A DNA stretch of 64,000 bases, taken from assembly GCA_963703085.1 (NCBI GenBank), contig OY969789.1:1364001-1428000 (forward strand), written 5' to 3'. The stretch is from DATAEG01 sp963703085 (GTDB taxonomy: Bacteria > Actinomycetota > Actinomycetes > Mycobacteriales > Jatrophihabitantaceae). The notes beneath the pieces were generated by a model. It did no database searches, was not told the origin of the DNA, and saw nothing but the letters and a program-made list of their open reading frames with translations. A program made the position numbers and the translations under genes. The stretch's first letter is position 1, and every line of letters begins with the position of its first letter. Positions 16,286 through 25,458 of this stretch are shown here, piece after piece.

Positions 16286-17905
16286 CTAGCGGGCGCGCTG
16301 GACCCGGGCGGAGTCCCAGACCGGTTCGCCGGACTCGACGACCTGACCGTCGCTGCCGAAGATGAGGTAGCGGTCGAAGCTCCGGGCGAACCAGCGGTCG
16401 TGCGTCACCGCGACGACGGTGCCCTCGAACGCCTCGAGCGCCTCCTCCAGCGCCTCGGCGCTCATCAGGTCGAGGTTGTCCGTCGGCTCGTCGAGCAACA
16501 GCAACGTGGCACCGGCCAACTCGAGCAGCAAGATCTGAAACCGCGCCTGTTGACCGCCGGACAGCGTGCCGAAGGCCTGGTCGCCTTGCCCCTGCAAGCC
16601 GTACCGGCGCAGTGCACCCATGGCTGCGCCACGGTCCAGGCCACGCCGATCGCCTTCGCCGTGCCACAACAGATCCACCAGTGTCCGGGCCCGCCACTCT
16701 GGGTGGACGTGGGTCTGGGCGAACATCCCCGGCCGTACTCGAGCGCCGAGCTTCGCCAGCCCGGTGTGCGCCACCTGCTCGCCGGCCAGCAGCCGCAGGA
16801 AGTGCGACTTTCCGGCGCCGTTGGAGCCGAGCGCCGCTACCCGCTCGCCGAAGAAGATCTCGGTGTCGAAGGGCTGCATCAGACCAGTCAGTTCCAGAGC
16901 CGTACAGGTGATCGCCCGGATGCCGGTGCGCCCGCCGCGCAGCCGCATCGACACCTGCTCCTCGGCCGGCTTCTCCGGAGGCGGCCCGGCCGCCTCGAAC
17001 TTCTCCAGCCGGGTCACCATGGCGCGGTAGCGAGACGCCATGTCGGGGCTGATCTTGGCCTGTTGCTGCAACGTGCGGACCAGGTCCTTGAGCCGGGCGT
17101 GCTCCTCTTCCCAGCGTCGGCGCAACTCGGCCATCCGGTCGTGCTTGGCCGCGCGGGCCTCGTGGTAGGACGCGAACCCGCCGCCGTGCACCCAGGTGGT
17201 GCCACCTTCGACGGTGATCACTCGGTCAGCCACTCGATCGAGCAACTCCCGGTCGTGACTGACGAACAAGACCGTCTTCGCGGTCTCCCGCAGGCGTTCC
17301 TCCAGCCATCGCTTGCCCGGGACGTCGAGGTAGTTGTCCGGCTCGTCGAGCAGCAACACCTCGTCCGGACCGCGCAGCAACGCCTCCAGAGCGAGCCGCT
17401 TCTGCTCGCCGCCGGACAGCGTCGTCAGCTCGCGGTACTTGCACCGCTCGTACGGCACGCCCAGCGCGGCGACAGTGACGGTGTCCCAGCGCACCTCGGC
17501 GTCGTACCCGCCCGCGTCACCCCACCCGGCCAATGCCGTGGCGTAGCGCAACTGGGCGTCGGTGTCGTCGCGCTCCATCATCGCCAGCTCGGCAGCCTCG
17601 AGTCGGCGCCACGCGTCCTGCAACGCGGCCGGTGATAACCCGAGCAGGAACGCCTCCACGGTCGTGCCATCGCGGACCGATCCGATGAACTGGCGCATCA
17701 CCCCAAGGCCGCCCGAGCGCGCGATGTTTCCACTCTGCGCCGGGATGTCGCCGGCGATCAGCCGCAGCAAGGTGGTCTTGCCGGCGCCGTTCGTGCCGAT
17801 CAACGCCACTCGACGTCCCTCGCCGACGCGGAAGGTCACGTCGTCGAGCAGCACGGTGCCGTCGGGTAGCTGGTGGCGCACCCCGGAGACGTCCACGTAG
17901 CCCAC
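16286..17905 (-). CDS. ABC-F family ATP-binding protein
   Basis: A soluble protein of 539 residues with two ABC ATPase domains and no membrane segments. The first has Walker A GTNGAGKT (37-44), signature LSGGEQ and Walker B ending DEPDNYLD. The second has GSNGAGKS, LSGGQQ and DEPTDNLD. A charged coiled-coil linker (about residues 250-330) joins them, as in ribosome-bound ABC-F factors. Members act as translation factors or give ribosome protection against antibiotics; which applies here cannot be told. GTG start with GGAGA ten bases upstream. Transcribed divergently from the FAD oxidase gene. Confidence 0.92.
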   Translation of the reverse strand: MGYVDVSGVRHQLPDGTVLLDDVTFRVGEGRRVALIGTNGAGKTTLLRLIAGDIPAQSGNIARSGGLGVMRQFIGSVRDGTTVEAFLLGLSPAALQDAWRRLEAAELAMMERDDTDAQLRYATALAGWGDAGGYDAEVRWDTVTVAALGVPYERCKYRELTTLSGGEQKRLALEALLRGPDEVLLLDEPDNYLDVPGKRWLEERLRETAKTVLFVSHDRELLDRVADRVITVEGGTTWVHGGGFASYHEARAAKHDRMAELRRRWEEEHARLKDLVRTLQQQAKISPDMASRYRAMVTRLEKFEAAGPPPEKPAEEQVSMRLRGGRTGIRAITCTALELTGLMQPFDTEIFFGERVAALGSNGAGKSHFLRLLAGEQVAHTGLAKLGARVRPGMFAQTHVHPEWRARTLVDLLWHGEGDRRGLDRGAAMGALRRYGLQGQGDQAFGTLSGGQQARFQILLLELAGATLLLLDEPTDNLDLMSAEALEEALEAFEGTVVAVTHDRWFARSFDRYLIFGSDGQVVESGEPVWDSARVQRAR

Positions 17906-17967
17906 AACAGCACAGTCTCCGGTACTCCGGCCTGACCGCGCACCCGGTTATACGGGAGAATGACGCC

Positions 17968-19341
17968 ATGACGGTGACGGACACTTCTCTGTCGGAGCTG
18001 ATCGCCTCGCTGCCGGAAGGCACGGTTGTCACTGATCCGGACATCGTCGCCGCTTATCGCCAGGACTGGGCCCGCGAGGCCGAGGCGGGCATCGCGCTGG
18101 CGGTGGTGCGGGCCAATGGCACTGACGATGTTGTCGCCACCATGCGATGGGCCAGCAAGCACGGCATACCGGTCGTGCCGCGCGGCGCAGGCAGCGGGTT
18201 GTCCGGAGGCTCGAGTGCGGTCACCGGCGGCATCGTGCTGAGCATGGAGCGGATGCGCGCGATCACCGTCGACACCTCCACCCGGGTCGCAGTCGCGCAG
18301 CCCGGCGCCCTGAACGCCGCGGTCAAGGCAGCTGCGGCCGCGGAATCGCTCTGGTACCCGCCGGATCCGTCTTCGTTCGAGATCTGTTCGATCGGCGGCA
18401 ACGTGGCGACGAACGCCGGCGGGCTGTGCTGCGTGAAGTACGGCGTCACCACCGACTACGTGCTCGGACTGGAAATCGTCCTGGCCGACGGCACGCTGAT
18501 CCGACTCGGCGGTCCGCGCATCAAGGACGTGGCCGGGCTGTCGCTGATGAAGCTGTTCGTCGGTAGCGAGGGCACGCTCGGCATCATCACCGAGGTGACC
18601 CTGCGACTGCTCCCGGCGAAGCCCCCGGCCAGCACGCTCGTGGCGATGTTCGCCTCGATGGAGGACGCCGCCCGCGCGGTCGTGGCGATCACGGCGGCGC
18701 TGCGCCCGTCGATGCTCGAACTGATGGACGCCACCAACATCAACGCCGTCGAAGACCTGCTGTCGATGGGTCTTGATCGCAGCGCAGGCGCGTTGCTGGT
18801 GGCGCAGTCCGACGCTCCGGGAGCCGCTTCAGTCGTCGAGATCGAAACCATGCACGCTGCGGCGGAGGCTTCCGGCGCCACCGAAGTCTTCTCCACCACC
18901 GATCCGGTGGAAGGCGAAGCGTTCTGCGCCGCGCGGCGTGCATCGTTCCCGGCCCTGGAACGAAAGGGCGATCTGTACCTGGAAGACGTCGGTGTACCCA
19001 TCCCGGTGCTGCCGGCTCTCTTCGCCAGATTGGACGAGGTGGCCGCGCGCAACAACACGATGGTGGCCACCGTCGCACACGCCGGGGACGGCAACACCCA
19101 TCCCGTCGTCGTCTACGACGCGAGCGACCCAGCGGCCAGCCTGCGGGCCAAGCAAACCTTCGGCGAGATCATGGAGGTGGCCATCGAGCTGGGCGGCACC
19201 ATCACCGGCGAGCACGGCGTCGGGCGGCTGAAGAAGGCATGGCTGCCGAGCTACCTCGGCCCCGAGGTCACCGCGCTCAACCACCGCATCAAGGACGCCC
19301 TCGACCCGGCCGGCATCCTCAACCCGGGCGCCGTCCTCTGA
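17968..19341 (+). CDS. FAD-linked oxidase, GlcD/D-lactate dehydrogenase family
   Basis: A 457-residue flavoenzyme oxidising an alpha-hydroxy acid such as glycolate, D-lactate or D-2-hydroxyglutarate. The FAD_binding_4 (PCMH) domain at about 30-210 has VPRGAGSGLSGGSSAVTGG and CSIGGNVATNAGGLCCVKYG. The C-terminal oxidase domain has TVAHAGDGNTHPVVVYD and GTITGEHGVGRLKKAW. No iron-sulphur motif is present, so it is the GlcD-type subunit alone. ATG start with GGGAG nine bases upstream. Its stop overlaps the likely start of the next gene, suggesting a three-gene operon. Confidence 0.92.
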   Translation: MTVTDTSLSELIASLPEGTVVTDPDIVAAYRQDWAREAEAGIALAVVRANGTDDVVATMRWASKHGIPVVPRGAGSGLSGGSSAVTGGIVLSMERMRAITVDTSTRVAVAQPGALNAAVKAAAAAESLWYPPDPSSFEICSIGGNVATNAGGLCCVKYGVTTDYVLGLEIVLADGTLIRLGGPRIKDVAGLSLMKLFVGSEGTLGIITEVTLRLLPAKPPASTLVAMFASMEDAARAVVAITAALRPSMLELMDATNINAVEDLLSMGLDRSAGALLVAQSDAPGAASVVEIETMHAAAEASGATEVFSTTDPVEGEAFCAARRASFPALERKGDLYLEDVGVPIPVLPALFARLDEVAARNNTMVATVAHAGDGNTHPVVVYDASDPAASLRAKQTFGEIMEVAIELGGTITGEHGVGRLKKAWLPSYLGPEVTALNHRIKDALDPAGILNPGAVL

Positions 19342-19970
19342 GTGGCCCGCCGCGCGGCGCGACACATCGCTTCGACGGCGCGATCGCCGGCATCGGCACG
19401 GCATCAGGCACCCGGTTGGTCATCGGAATGTGGCCGGTCAGCCCGTTCGGCCCGATCACCGACGTCATGCTCGAGCGCCCGGACGGCCATCGCCTGCTGA
19501 TCGCTCCCACCCGGCCGGTTGCCGACTTCATCGCCGCCACGTACGTGTTCGACGAGGTTCGCGTCGAGCCGACCGCGTTGCGCATCGAGGGACCGGTTTG
19601 GACGGTGACCTCGAGCTCGGTGCGGGTCTGCTTCGAGGCGGGCCGACGCACTGTGTTGGGCCAGCTGCTGGCGACGGTGCCGCGCCGGCTGGCGCGCAGC
19701 CGATGGTGGTGCACCGCAATCGATCCACTCGCGCGCGTCCTCCTCCGCGGCGTGCGCACCCGCGGAACAGCCGGTGCAGGCCGGCGCGAGTGGTATGCCG
19801 CGCTCGATCTGCACACCCTCGACTCGGTGCGCGCCGAATACGACGGAGTGGACCTTGGCGAGTTGCGCCCGGTCGATCCCCCGGTCCGGTTCGGTTTCGG
19901 CTCCACGCCGCGCGGTGCGTCGCTCACCCGCATCACCAGCGTGGTGCGGCTTACCTCCCCGGAAGGTTGA
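19338..19970 (+). CDS. conserved hypothetical protein, start uncertain (CTG overlapping preceding stop)
   Basis: A 210-residue protein of unknown function. HRFDGAIAGIGTASGTRLVIG near the N-terminus and RPVDPPVRFGFGSTPRGASL near the end look like conserved segments of an actinobacterial protein family I recognise but cannot name. The sequence has no signal peptide or membrane segment. The first in-frame ATG (19428) would delete the HRFDGAIAG block, and no ATG, GTG or TTG lies between that block and the oxidase stop. CTG 19338, overlapping the TGA of the oxidase gene as CTGA, is the best start. The next gene begins three bases after the stop. Confidence 0.7.
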   Translation: MSGPPRGATHRFDGAIAGIGTASGTRLVIGMWPVSPFGPITDVMLERPDGHRLLIAPTRPVADFIAATYVFDEVRVEPTALRIEGPVWTVTSSSVRVCFEAGRRTVLGQLLATVPRRLARSRWWCTAIDPLARVLLRGVRTRGTAGAGRREWYAALDLHTLDSVRAEYDGVDLGELRPVDPPVRFGFGSTPRGASLTRITSVVRLTSPEG

Positions 19971-19973
19971 TCC

Positions 19974-21008
19974 ATGCCTCTGTTCCGCACCGTCGCCAAG
20001 GACCCGGCCGACTGGGAGGCGCTCTGGTCGGTCAGTACCGAGCTGCCCATGTCGCTCGATGTCGACGTGCTGGACCGGATCGCGTCGGTGTTCGGCAAGC
20101 TGCAACCGGGCCAGGCCAGAGACCTGTGCCGGCAGTACGAAGCGGCGCTCAAACGGCTGGCAACGCCGGAGATCGGCGCGCACGTCCAGCCCTGGCCGTG
20201 GACCGGATTCGGCGCGGTCTTCTCCCCCGACCGGCACCGCTACGCAGCGGAGCGGGTCGTCGGAGCTGGGCTCGAGGCGTTTGCGCGGGTGCTCGCCGAT
20301 CCCCGCACGATCGCCGAGGTGCCCTCCGGACCGGACCGGACGGTCTACCAACGCGTCCACCCGCCGCTGGTCGGGCCAATCCTGGAGTTGCTGCAGCTCG
20401 GCTACCGCCGAGCCTACGGAGAGACCCTCCCCCTCTCGATCGGGCAGCCTGAGGCCTACCCGTTCGTGGCCTCCTGGCGCGGCGCACCGGCACAATACGA
20501 GCCGGGCACCTTCGACCCGGAAGCCGCTGCGATCGAAGTGGACGTCGAGCCCGGTGACGTCCCGGACCACCACGCCGGCATCCTGCCTGCCGAGGCGTCA
20601 CGGGAACTCTTCGATCTCGGTCGCCGGGTCTGGTTGGAGTTGGATGTGCCGCCGGCCGTGCAGCTGGTCAGCGGCGCCCTCATCGACGGCGCGGCGGTGT
20701 GTTGGAACGCCCTGGGTTGCCCGGCGCGATTTGCCAACGATGCCGACTCGGTCGAGATCAGCTTCGTGGCCGGCGCCGGCTGGGCGGACGAGGACGAATT
20801 CAGCCTTGGTCGCTGCGTCAACGTCGTCGAACTGGCGGCGCTGCCCACCGACCAGCTGCGCGCGGCCTGCACCTCGCTGGCCGCAGCTGCGATCGTCGAT
20901 GAGATGGACGAGGACCAGGTCGAACGGCCGACCATCCTCGAACTGGCCCGTCAGTACGCCACCGCGGTGCCCCGAGCCGGACGCGAACGCGTCACCGGTC
21001 TGCGCTGA
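19974..21008 (+). CDS. hypothetical protein
   Basis: A 344-residue soluble, acidic protein I do not recognise. There are no membrane segments or signal peptide. The N-terminal half looks helical with a Trp/Pro-rich stretch (VQPWPWTGFGAVFSPDRHRY); the C-terminal half is mixed. Only scattered Cys are seen (RCVN, CWNALGC). ATG 19974 has GGAAGG seven bases upstream, and it starts three bases after the preceding hypothetical gene, so it is almost certainly in the same operon. It converges with truA; the 56-base gap holds no obvious terminator. Confidence 0.8.
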   Translation: MPLFRTVAKDPADWEALWSVSTELPMSLDVDVLDRIASVFGKLQPGQARDLCRQYEAALKRLATPEIGAHVQPWPWTGFGAVFSPDRHRYAAERVVGAGLEAFARVLADPRTIAEVPSGPDRTVYQRVHPPLVGPILELLQLGYRRAYGETLPLSIGQPEAYPFVASWRGAPAQYEPGTFDPEAAAIEVDVEPGDVPDHHAGILPAEASRELFDLGRRVWLELDVPPAVQLVSGALIDGAAVCWNALGCPARFANDADSVEISFVAGAGWADEDEFSLGRCVNVVELAALPTDQLRAACTSLAAAAIVDEMDEDQVERPTILELARQYATAVPRAGRERVTGLR

Positions 21009-21064
21009 TCGTCACCGCGTGGCTAAGTGCGGGCGGCTCGAATCCGCTGATCTCGGCCTGACCT

Positions 21065-21937
21065 TCATCCCGCGCTCCGGCGCGGTGGGACGTGCTCGCG
21101 CCGCCGCCGGGTGACCGCCGCCCGTTCGGCGAGTCGTCCGGGGTCCGGGTATCCGACCTCGACCAAGGTCAGGCCGTGCGCCGGAGCCACGGTCACCTCG
21201 CTCGGCCGTTGGGCTTGGTCGAGTAGTCCGGCCGGCCAGTCCACGCCGACCCGGCCTTCGCCCACCGCGACCAACGCCCCGACCAGTGAGCGAACCATCG
21301 AGTGGCAGAACGCGTCGGCCTGCGCGGTCACCGTGATGACGGTGCCCACCCGCGCGACGTCGAGTACCTGCAGACCGCGCACCGTCGTCGCACCGACACG
21401 GCGCCGGCAGAACGCAGCGAAGTCATGTTCGCCGAGCAGGTGCGCCGCTGCCTCGGCCATCGCGCCGGCGTCCAGGGTGCGCTTCCACGCGACGGTGTCG
21501 GCGCGGCGCGAGGGATCCGCCCCGTGCTCGGCATCGGTGAGGCGGTAGACGTAGCGCCGCCACAGCGCGCTGAACCGCGCGTCGAATTCCGGCAACACGG
21601 CAGCGGCGGCAGTCACCCGCACGTCCGCCGGCAGTATGCCGTTGAGCCGCCGCAGGGCGGTGCGCTGCGCCACCGCCCAGGACGGTGTCGGTACGTCGAG
21701 GTGGGCGACCTGGCCGGTGGCATGTACCCCGGCGTCGGTGCGGCCGGCGACGGTCAGCCGCAGCTCAGGCACCCGCAGCACCGTCGCCAGCGCTTCCTCG
21801 ACGGTCGCCTGTACCGAACGGCGGCCGGGCTGAGCTGCCCAGCCGGAGAACGCCGTGCCGTCGTAACTCAGGTCCAGCCGGAGACGGGTGAGCCCGCTGG
21901 CGCGCGAGGCGGCAGCGGGCTCATCCGGATCGAGCAT
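21065..21937 (-). CDS. truA: tRNA pseudouridine(38-40) synthase TruA
   Basis: Makes pseudouridine at tRNA positions 38-40 (290 residues). LDLSYDGTAFSGWAAQPGRRSVQ starts the fold after a 20-residue leader. The catalytic Asp is in AGRTDAGVHATGQVAHLD. FCHSMVRSLVGALVAVGEGR near the C-terminus is typical. It lies five bases after rplQ, the usual end of the alpha operon. It is slightly longer than E. coli TruA because of leader and tail. Confidence 0.95.
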   Translation of the reverse strand: MLDPDEPAAASRASGLTRLRLDLSYDGTAFSGWAAQPGRRSVQATVEEALATVLRVPELRLTVAGRTDAGVHATGQVAHLDVPTPSWAVAQRTALRRLNGILPADVRVTAAAAVLPEFDARFSALWRRYVYRLTDAEHGADPSRRADTVAWKRTLDAGAMAEAAAHLLGEHDFAAFCRRRVGATTVRGLQVLDVARVGTVITVTAQADAFCHSMVRSLVGALVAVGEGRVGVDWPAGLLDQAQRPSEVTVAPAHGLTLVEVGYPDPGRLAERAAVTRRRREHVPPRRSAG

Positions 21938-21942
21938 CTGCC

Positions 21943-22662
21943 TCAGGCCTTGGTGTCCTCGTCCTCGTCCTCGTCCTCGTCCGCGGAATCCGCAGCGTCG
22001 TCAGTCGCGGAATCGGCAGTGTCGTCGTCCGATTCCTCCGCGTCGTCGCCGAGCCCGATCGCGGCCAGGCCGCCTTCGTCCTCGCCGCCCTCGGCAGACT
22101 CCTCAGCCGCCTGCGCTTCCACCACTGCGGCGCCGTCGTCAAGATCGTCGTCGTCGACATCCTCGGCAGCGACGGCCGCGGCGGTCGCCGACTCGGACTT
22201 GTTCTCCTCGGCGATTTCGCGGGTGCGGCCCTTGGCGGCGCGCCGTCCGGTCGACTTGGTTCCCCGGGCTCGCTCGGCTTCGCGCACCGTCGCCTTGCCC
22301 GCCGGCACCGACTCGACGAGCTCGATGACCGCCATCGGCGCGTTGTCGCCCTTGCGCGGGCCGACCTTGATGATCCGGGTGTAGCCGCCCTCCCGCTCGT
22401 CGTAGCTCGGGCCGATCTCGGCGAACAGCTTGTGCACCACGTCCTTGTCCCGGATGACCGTCATCACGCGGCGCCGGGCATGCAGATCGCCCTTCTTGGC
22501 AAAGGTGATGAGCCGCTCGGCCAGCGGACGGAGCCGCTTCGCCTTCGCCGCCGTCGTCGTGATGCGGTCGTGCTCGAACAGCGAGGTGGCCAGGTTGGCC
22601 AGCATCAGCCGCTCGTGCGCCGGGCTGCCGCCGAGGCGGGGACCCTTCGTGGGCGTAGGCAT
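21943..22662 (-). CDS. rplQ: 50S ribosomal protein L17 with long acidic tail
   Basis: The L17 core (about 1-120) has GPRLGGSPAHERLMLANLATS and RRRVMTVIRDKDVVHKLF. ATG 22662 (MPTPTKGP) is the conserved start; the frame extends ten codons further. An unusual tail of about 110 residues, rich in Asp, Glu and Ala, ends in an alternating Asp-Glu run encoded by a TCGTCC hexanucleotide repeat at about 21957-21985. E. coli L17 has 127 residues. The tail is probably disordered and exposed. It follows rpoA with a repeat element in between. Confidence 0.97.
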   Translation of the reverse strand: MPTPTKGPRLGGSPAHERLMLANLATSLFEHDRITTTAAKAKRLRPLAERLITFAKKGDLHARRRVMTVIRDKDVVHKLFAEIGPSYDEREGGYTRIIKVGPRKGDNAPMAVIELVESVPAGKATVREAERARGTKSTGRRAAKGRTREIAEENKSESATAAAVAAEDVDDDDLDDGAAVVEAQAAEESAEGGEDEGGLAAIGLGDDAEESDDDTADSATDDAADSADEDEDEDEDTKA

Positions 22663-22717
22663 GTCGTGCTCCTCGGTGACCGTAAAGGTCAATCAATGTG
22701 ATCGGAACTGTTGGTCT

Positions 22718-22772
22718 TTCGGGGCCCCCGACGAATTTGCGAGCCCCGGGGCGAGCAAATTCGGTGGGGTAT
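22718..22772 (-). repeat. post-stop hairpin element A, rpoA copy
   Basis: Begins directly after the rpoA TAA. On the minus strand it reads ATACCCCACC, then arms CGAATTTGC and GCAAATTCG around a GCCCCGGGGC centre, then GGGGGCCCCGAAA. The stem sequence differs from the rpoB copy but stays paired. There is no T-run, so it is not a classic terminator. Confidence 0.8.
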
Positions 22773-23795
22773 TTACAGCTGTTCGGTCTCGGCGAAGTCC
22801 TCGCCGTTCTCGAAGTCGTCGCCGTAACTGTCCACCGCCGCAGAGAGATCGAATCCGGGCGGGCTGTCCTTCAACGCGAGGCCGAGGCCGGCCAGCTTGA
22901 CCTTGACCTCGTCGATCGACTTCGAGCCGAAGTTGCGGATGTCCAACAGGTCCGCCTCACTGCGGCCGACGAGCTCACCTACCGTGTGGATGCCCTCGCG
23001 CTTGAGGCAGTTGTACGACCGAACGGTGAGGTCCAGCTCCTCGATCGGCATCGCGAAGGCAGCGATGTCGGCAACCTCGGACGGCGACGGGCCGACGTCG
23101 ATGCCCTCGGCCTGTTCGTTCAGCTCGCGGAACAGTCCGAACAGCTCGACCAACGTGTGGCCGGCGCTGGCTACTGCGTCGCGCGGGCTGATCGACGACT
23201 TCGTCTCGACGTCGACGACCAGCCGGTCGAAGTCGGTGCGCTGCTCGACGCGGGTGGCCTCGACGGCGTAGGTGACCTTCAGGACCGGTGAATAGATCGA
23301 GTCGACCGGGATGCGGCCGATCTCCTGGCCGGGCTGCTTGTTCTGCACGGCGGTGACGTAGCCGCGGCCGCGCTCAACGACCAGCTCGATCTCCAGGCGA
23401 CCCTTCTTGTTGATCGTGGCGATCTTCAGGTCAGGGTTGTGCACGACCACACCGGTCGGCGGCGCGATGTCTGCCGCGGTGACCTCACCGGGGCCCTGCT
23501 TGCGCAGATACATGACGACCGGCTCGTCGCTCTCGGAGCTGACGACCAGCTCCTTGAGGTTCAGGATGATGTCGGTGACGTCTTCCTTCACGCCCTCGAC
23601 GGTGGTGAACTCGTGCAGCACGCCGTCGATGCGGATGCTGGTCACGGCTGCGCCAGGGATGGACGAGAGCAGCGTGCGGCGCAGAGAGTTGCCGAGCGTG
23701 TAGCCGAAGCCCGGCTCCAGCGGCTCGATGATGAACTTGCTTCGGCTGTCGGAGATGGTCTCCTCGGACAGCCCGGGGCGCTGAGAGATCAGCAC
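22773..23795 (-). CDS. rpoA: DNA-directed RNA polymerase subunit alpha
   Basis: The assembly platform of RNA polymerase and target of activators (340 residues). The N-terminal dimerisation domain has FIIEPLEPGFGYTLGNSLRRTLLSSIPG. The C-terminal domain (about 250-320) has the DNA-binding helix-hairpin-helix LKREGIHTVGELVGRSEADL and DIRNFGSKSIDEVK. An acidic tail (DDFENGEDFAETEQ) closes it. It lies between rpsD and rplQ in the alpha operon. Confidence 0.98.
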   Translation of the reverse strand: MLISQRPGLSEETISDSRSKFIIEPLEPGFGYTLGNSLRRTLLSSIPGAAVTSIRIDGVLHEFTTVEGVKEDVTDIILNLKELVVSSESDEPVVMYLRKQGPGEVTAADIAPPTGVVVHNPDLKIATINKKGRLEIELVVERGRGYVTAVQNKQPGQEIGRIPVDSIYSPVLKVTYAVEATRVEQRTDFDRLVVDVETKSSISPRDAVASAGHTLVELFGLFRELNEQAEGIDVGPSPSEVADIAAFAMPIEELDLTVRSYNCLKREGIHTVGELVGRSEADLLDIRNFGSKSIDEVKVKLAGLGLALKDSPPGFDLSAAVDSYGDDFENGEDFAETEQL

Positions 23796-23862
23796 AGTTG
23801 GTGCTCCTTCGTGGGTTGTGGGCGACCGCTATATGACGCCCGACAGGTGTGCTATTCGGTTG

Positions 23863-24471
23863 TCAGTTCTTGGAGTAGAGCTCGACGATCAGCTGCTCCT
23901 GCACCGGAATCTCGATCTGCGCGCGCTCCGGCAGCGAGTGCACCAGCACGCGCAGCGTCCCAGGTATGACCTGAAGCCAGGCCGGGACCGGTCGCTCGCC
24001 GTGCGTCTCCTTGGCGATCAGGAACGGCGTGGTCTCCAGCGACTTGGGCCGCACGTCGATGATGTCGTAGGCCGAGACTCGGTAGCTGGGCACGTCGACC
24101 TTGTGGCCGTTCACCGTGAAGTGACCGTGGCTGACCATCTGGCGCGACTGCCGCCGGGTCTTCGCGATGCCGGACCGGTAGATGACGTTGTCCAGGCGCG
24201 ACTCGAGAATCTGCAGCAGGTTGTCGCCGGTCTTGCCCTGGCGACGCACCGCCTCCTCGTAGTAGCGGCGGAACTGCTTCTCCAGGACGCCGTAGCTGTA
24301 CTTGGCCTTCTGCTTCTCCTGCAGCTGCAGGAGGTACTCGCTCTGCTTGATGCGGGCGCGGCCGTGCTGGCCGGGCGGATAGGGGCGACGCTCGAATGCG
24401 GCGTCACCACCGACGAGGTCGACATTCAGGCGACGGCTGATGCGGGTCGCCGGACCGGTGTAACGAGCCAT
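23863..24471 (-). CDS. rpsD: 30S ribosomal protein S4
   Basis: S4 (202 residues) nucleates 30S assembly on 16S rRNA. It begins MARYTGPATRISRRLNVDL, with PPGQHGRARIKQSEYLLQLQEKQKAK and the S4 RNA-binding domain SRLDNVIYRSGIAKTRRQSR. The zinc-finger Cys of some S4 forms are absent, so this is the C-minus type. Between rpsK and rpoA; the 67-base gap to rpoA shows nothing notable. Confidence 0.98.
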   Translation of the reverse strand: MARYTGPATRISRRLNVDLVGGDAAFERRPYPPGQHGRARIKQSEYLLQLQEKQKAKYSYGVLEKQFRRYYEEAVRRQGKTGDNLLQILESRLDNVIYRSGIAKTRRQSRQMVSHGHFTVNGHKVDVPSYRVSAYDIIDVRPKSLETTPFLIAKETHGERPVPAWLQVIPGTLRVLVHSLPERAQIEIPVQEQLIVELYSKN

Positions 24472-24500
24472 GATGTTCTAGATCTCCTCGAAGAAGGGGT

Positions 24501-24905
24501 TCAGACCCGGCGCCGCTTGGGCGGGCGGCAGCCGTTGTGCGGCTGCGGGGTCATATCGGAGATGGTGCCGACCTCGAGGCCGGCGGCCTGCAACGACCGG
24601 ATCGCGGTCTCCCGGCCGGAGCCGGGACCCTTCACGAAGACGTCCACCTTGCGCATGCCGTGCTCCTGGGCCTTGCGCGCTGCGCTCTCCGCGGCCATCT
24701 GCGCGGCGAACGGAGTCGACTTGCGGGAGCCCTTGAATCCGACGTGCCCGGAGGATGCCCAGGCGATCACGTTGCCGTTCGGGTCGGTGATCGAGACGAT
24801 CGTGTTGTTGAAGGTGCTCTTGATGTGGGCGTGTCCGTGCGCGACGTTCTTCTTCTCCTTGCGGCGCACCTTCTTGGCGCCCGCCTTACGAGCGGTTCCC
24901 GGCAT
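24501..24905 (-). CDS. rpsK: 30S ribosomal protein S11
   Basis: S11 (134 residues) of the 30S platform. It shows a basic leader (KKVRRKEKKNVAHGHAHI), the core STFNNTIVSITDPNGNVI and GFKGSRKSTPFAAQMAAE, and the tail DMTPQPHNGCRPPKRRRV. Its ATG shares a base with the rpsM stop, so the two are translationally linked. Confidence 0.98.
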   Translation of the reverse strand: MPGTARKAGAKKVRRKEKKNVAHGHAHIKSTFNNTIVSITDPNGNVIAWASSGHVGFKGSRKSTPFAAQMAAESAARKAQEHGMRKVDVFVKGPGSGRETAIRSLQAAGLEVGTISDMTPQPHNGCRPPKRRRV

Positions 24906-25285
24906 TATTTCTTACCTACCTTTTTCTTACCCGCGATGGTCTTCTTGGGGCCCTTGCGGGTGCGGGCGTTGGTCTTGGTGCGCTGACCGTGGACGGGCAG
25001 GCCGCGGCGGTGCCGGACGCCCTCGTAGCAGCCGATCTCCACCTTGCGGCGGATGTCAGCGGCCACCTCGCGACGCAGGTCGCCCTCGACCTGGTAGTTG
25101 CCGTCGATGAAGTCGCGCAGCGCGACCAGATCCGAGTCACTCAGATCGCGCGCCCGCAGGTCCGGACTGATGCCGGTGGCCTCGAGCGCCGCCTTGGCGC
25201 GGGTACGCCCGACGCCGTAGATGTAGGTGAGAGCGACTTCCATCCGCTTTTCGCGCGGAAGATCCACACCGGAAAGTCGTGCCAT
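24905..25285 (-). CDS. rpsM: 30S ribosomal protein S13
   Basis: S13 (126 residues) contacts tRNA and L5 in the 30S head. It starts MARLSGVDLPREKRMEVALTY with IYGVGRTRAKAALEATGI. The C-terminal segment RRGLPVHGQRTKTNARTRKG and the lysine-rich end are typical. It is preceded by a 173-base gap after rpmJ that has no gene and no clear signal. Confidence 0.98.
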   Translation of the reverse strand: MARLSGVDLPREKRMEVALTYIYGVGRTRAKAALEATGISPDLRARDLSDSDLVALRDFIDGNYQVEGDLRREVAADIRRKVEIGCYEGVRHRRGLPVHGQRTKTNARTRKGPKKTIAGKKKVGKK

Positions 25286-25458
25286 GTGGCGAGTTCTCCT
25301 AGAACTTCAGCTCGAAGGTGTGGTGCGCAACCGCTCCGCCGAGACTCGGCGGCTCCGGCCTTCGATCCGGAGGTGGACCCGCATCCGGCCTCTCGGCCGC
25401 CACGGGCGGGTTACGCGCATGCACCCCGACCGAATCCGGCCGGGCTTGATCTATCTCG

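Noticed and set aside
16286..17905. Assigning the ABC-F gene as a specific antibiotic-resistance determinant
   Set aside because: ABC-F subfamilies cannot be separated by eye; the sequence fits translation-factor as well as resistance members.
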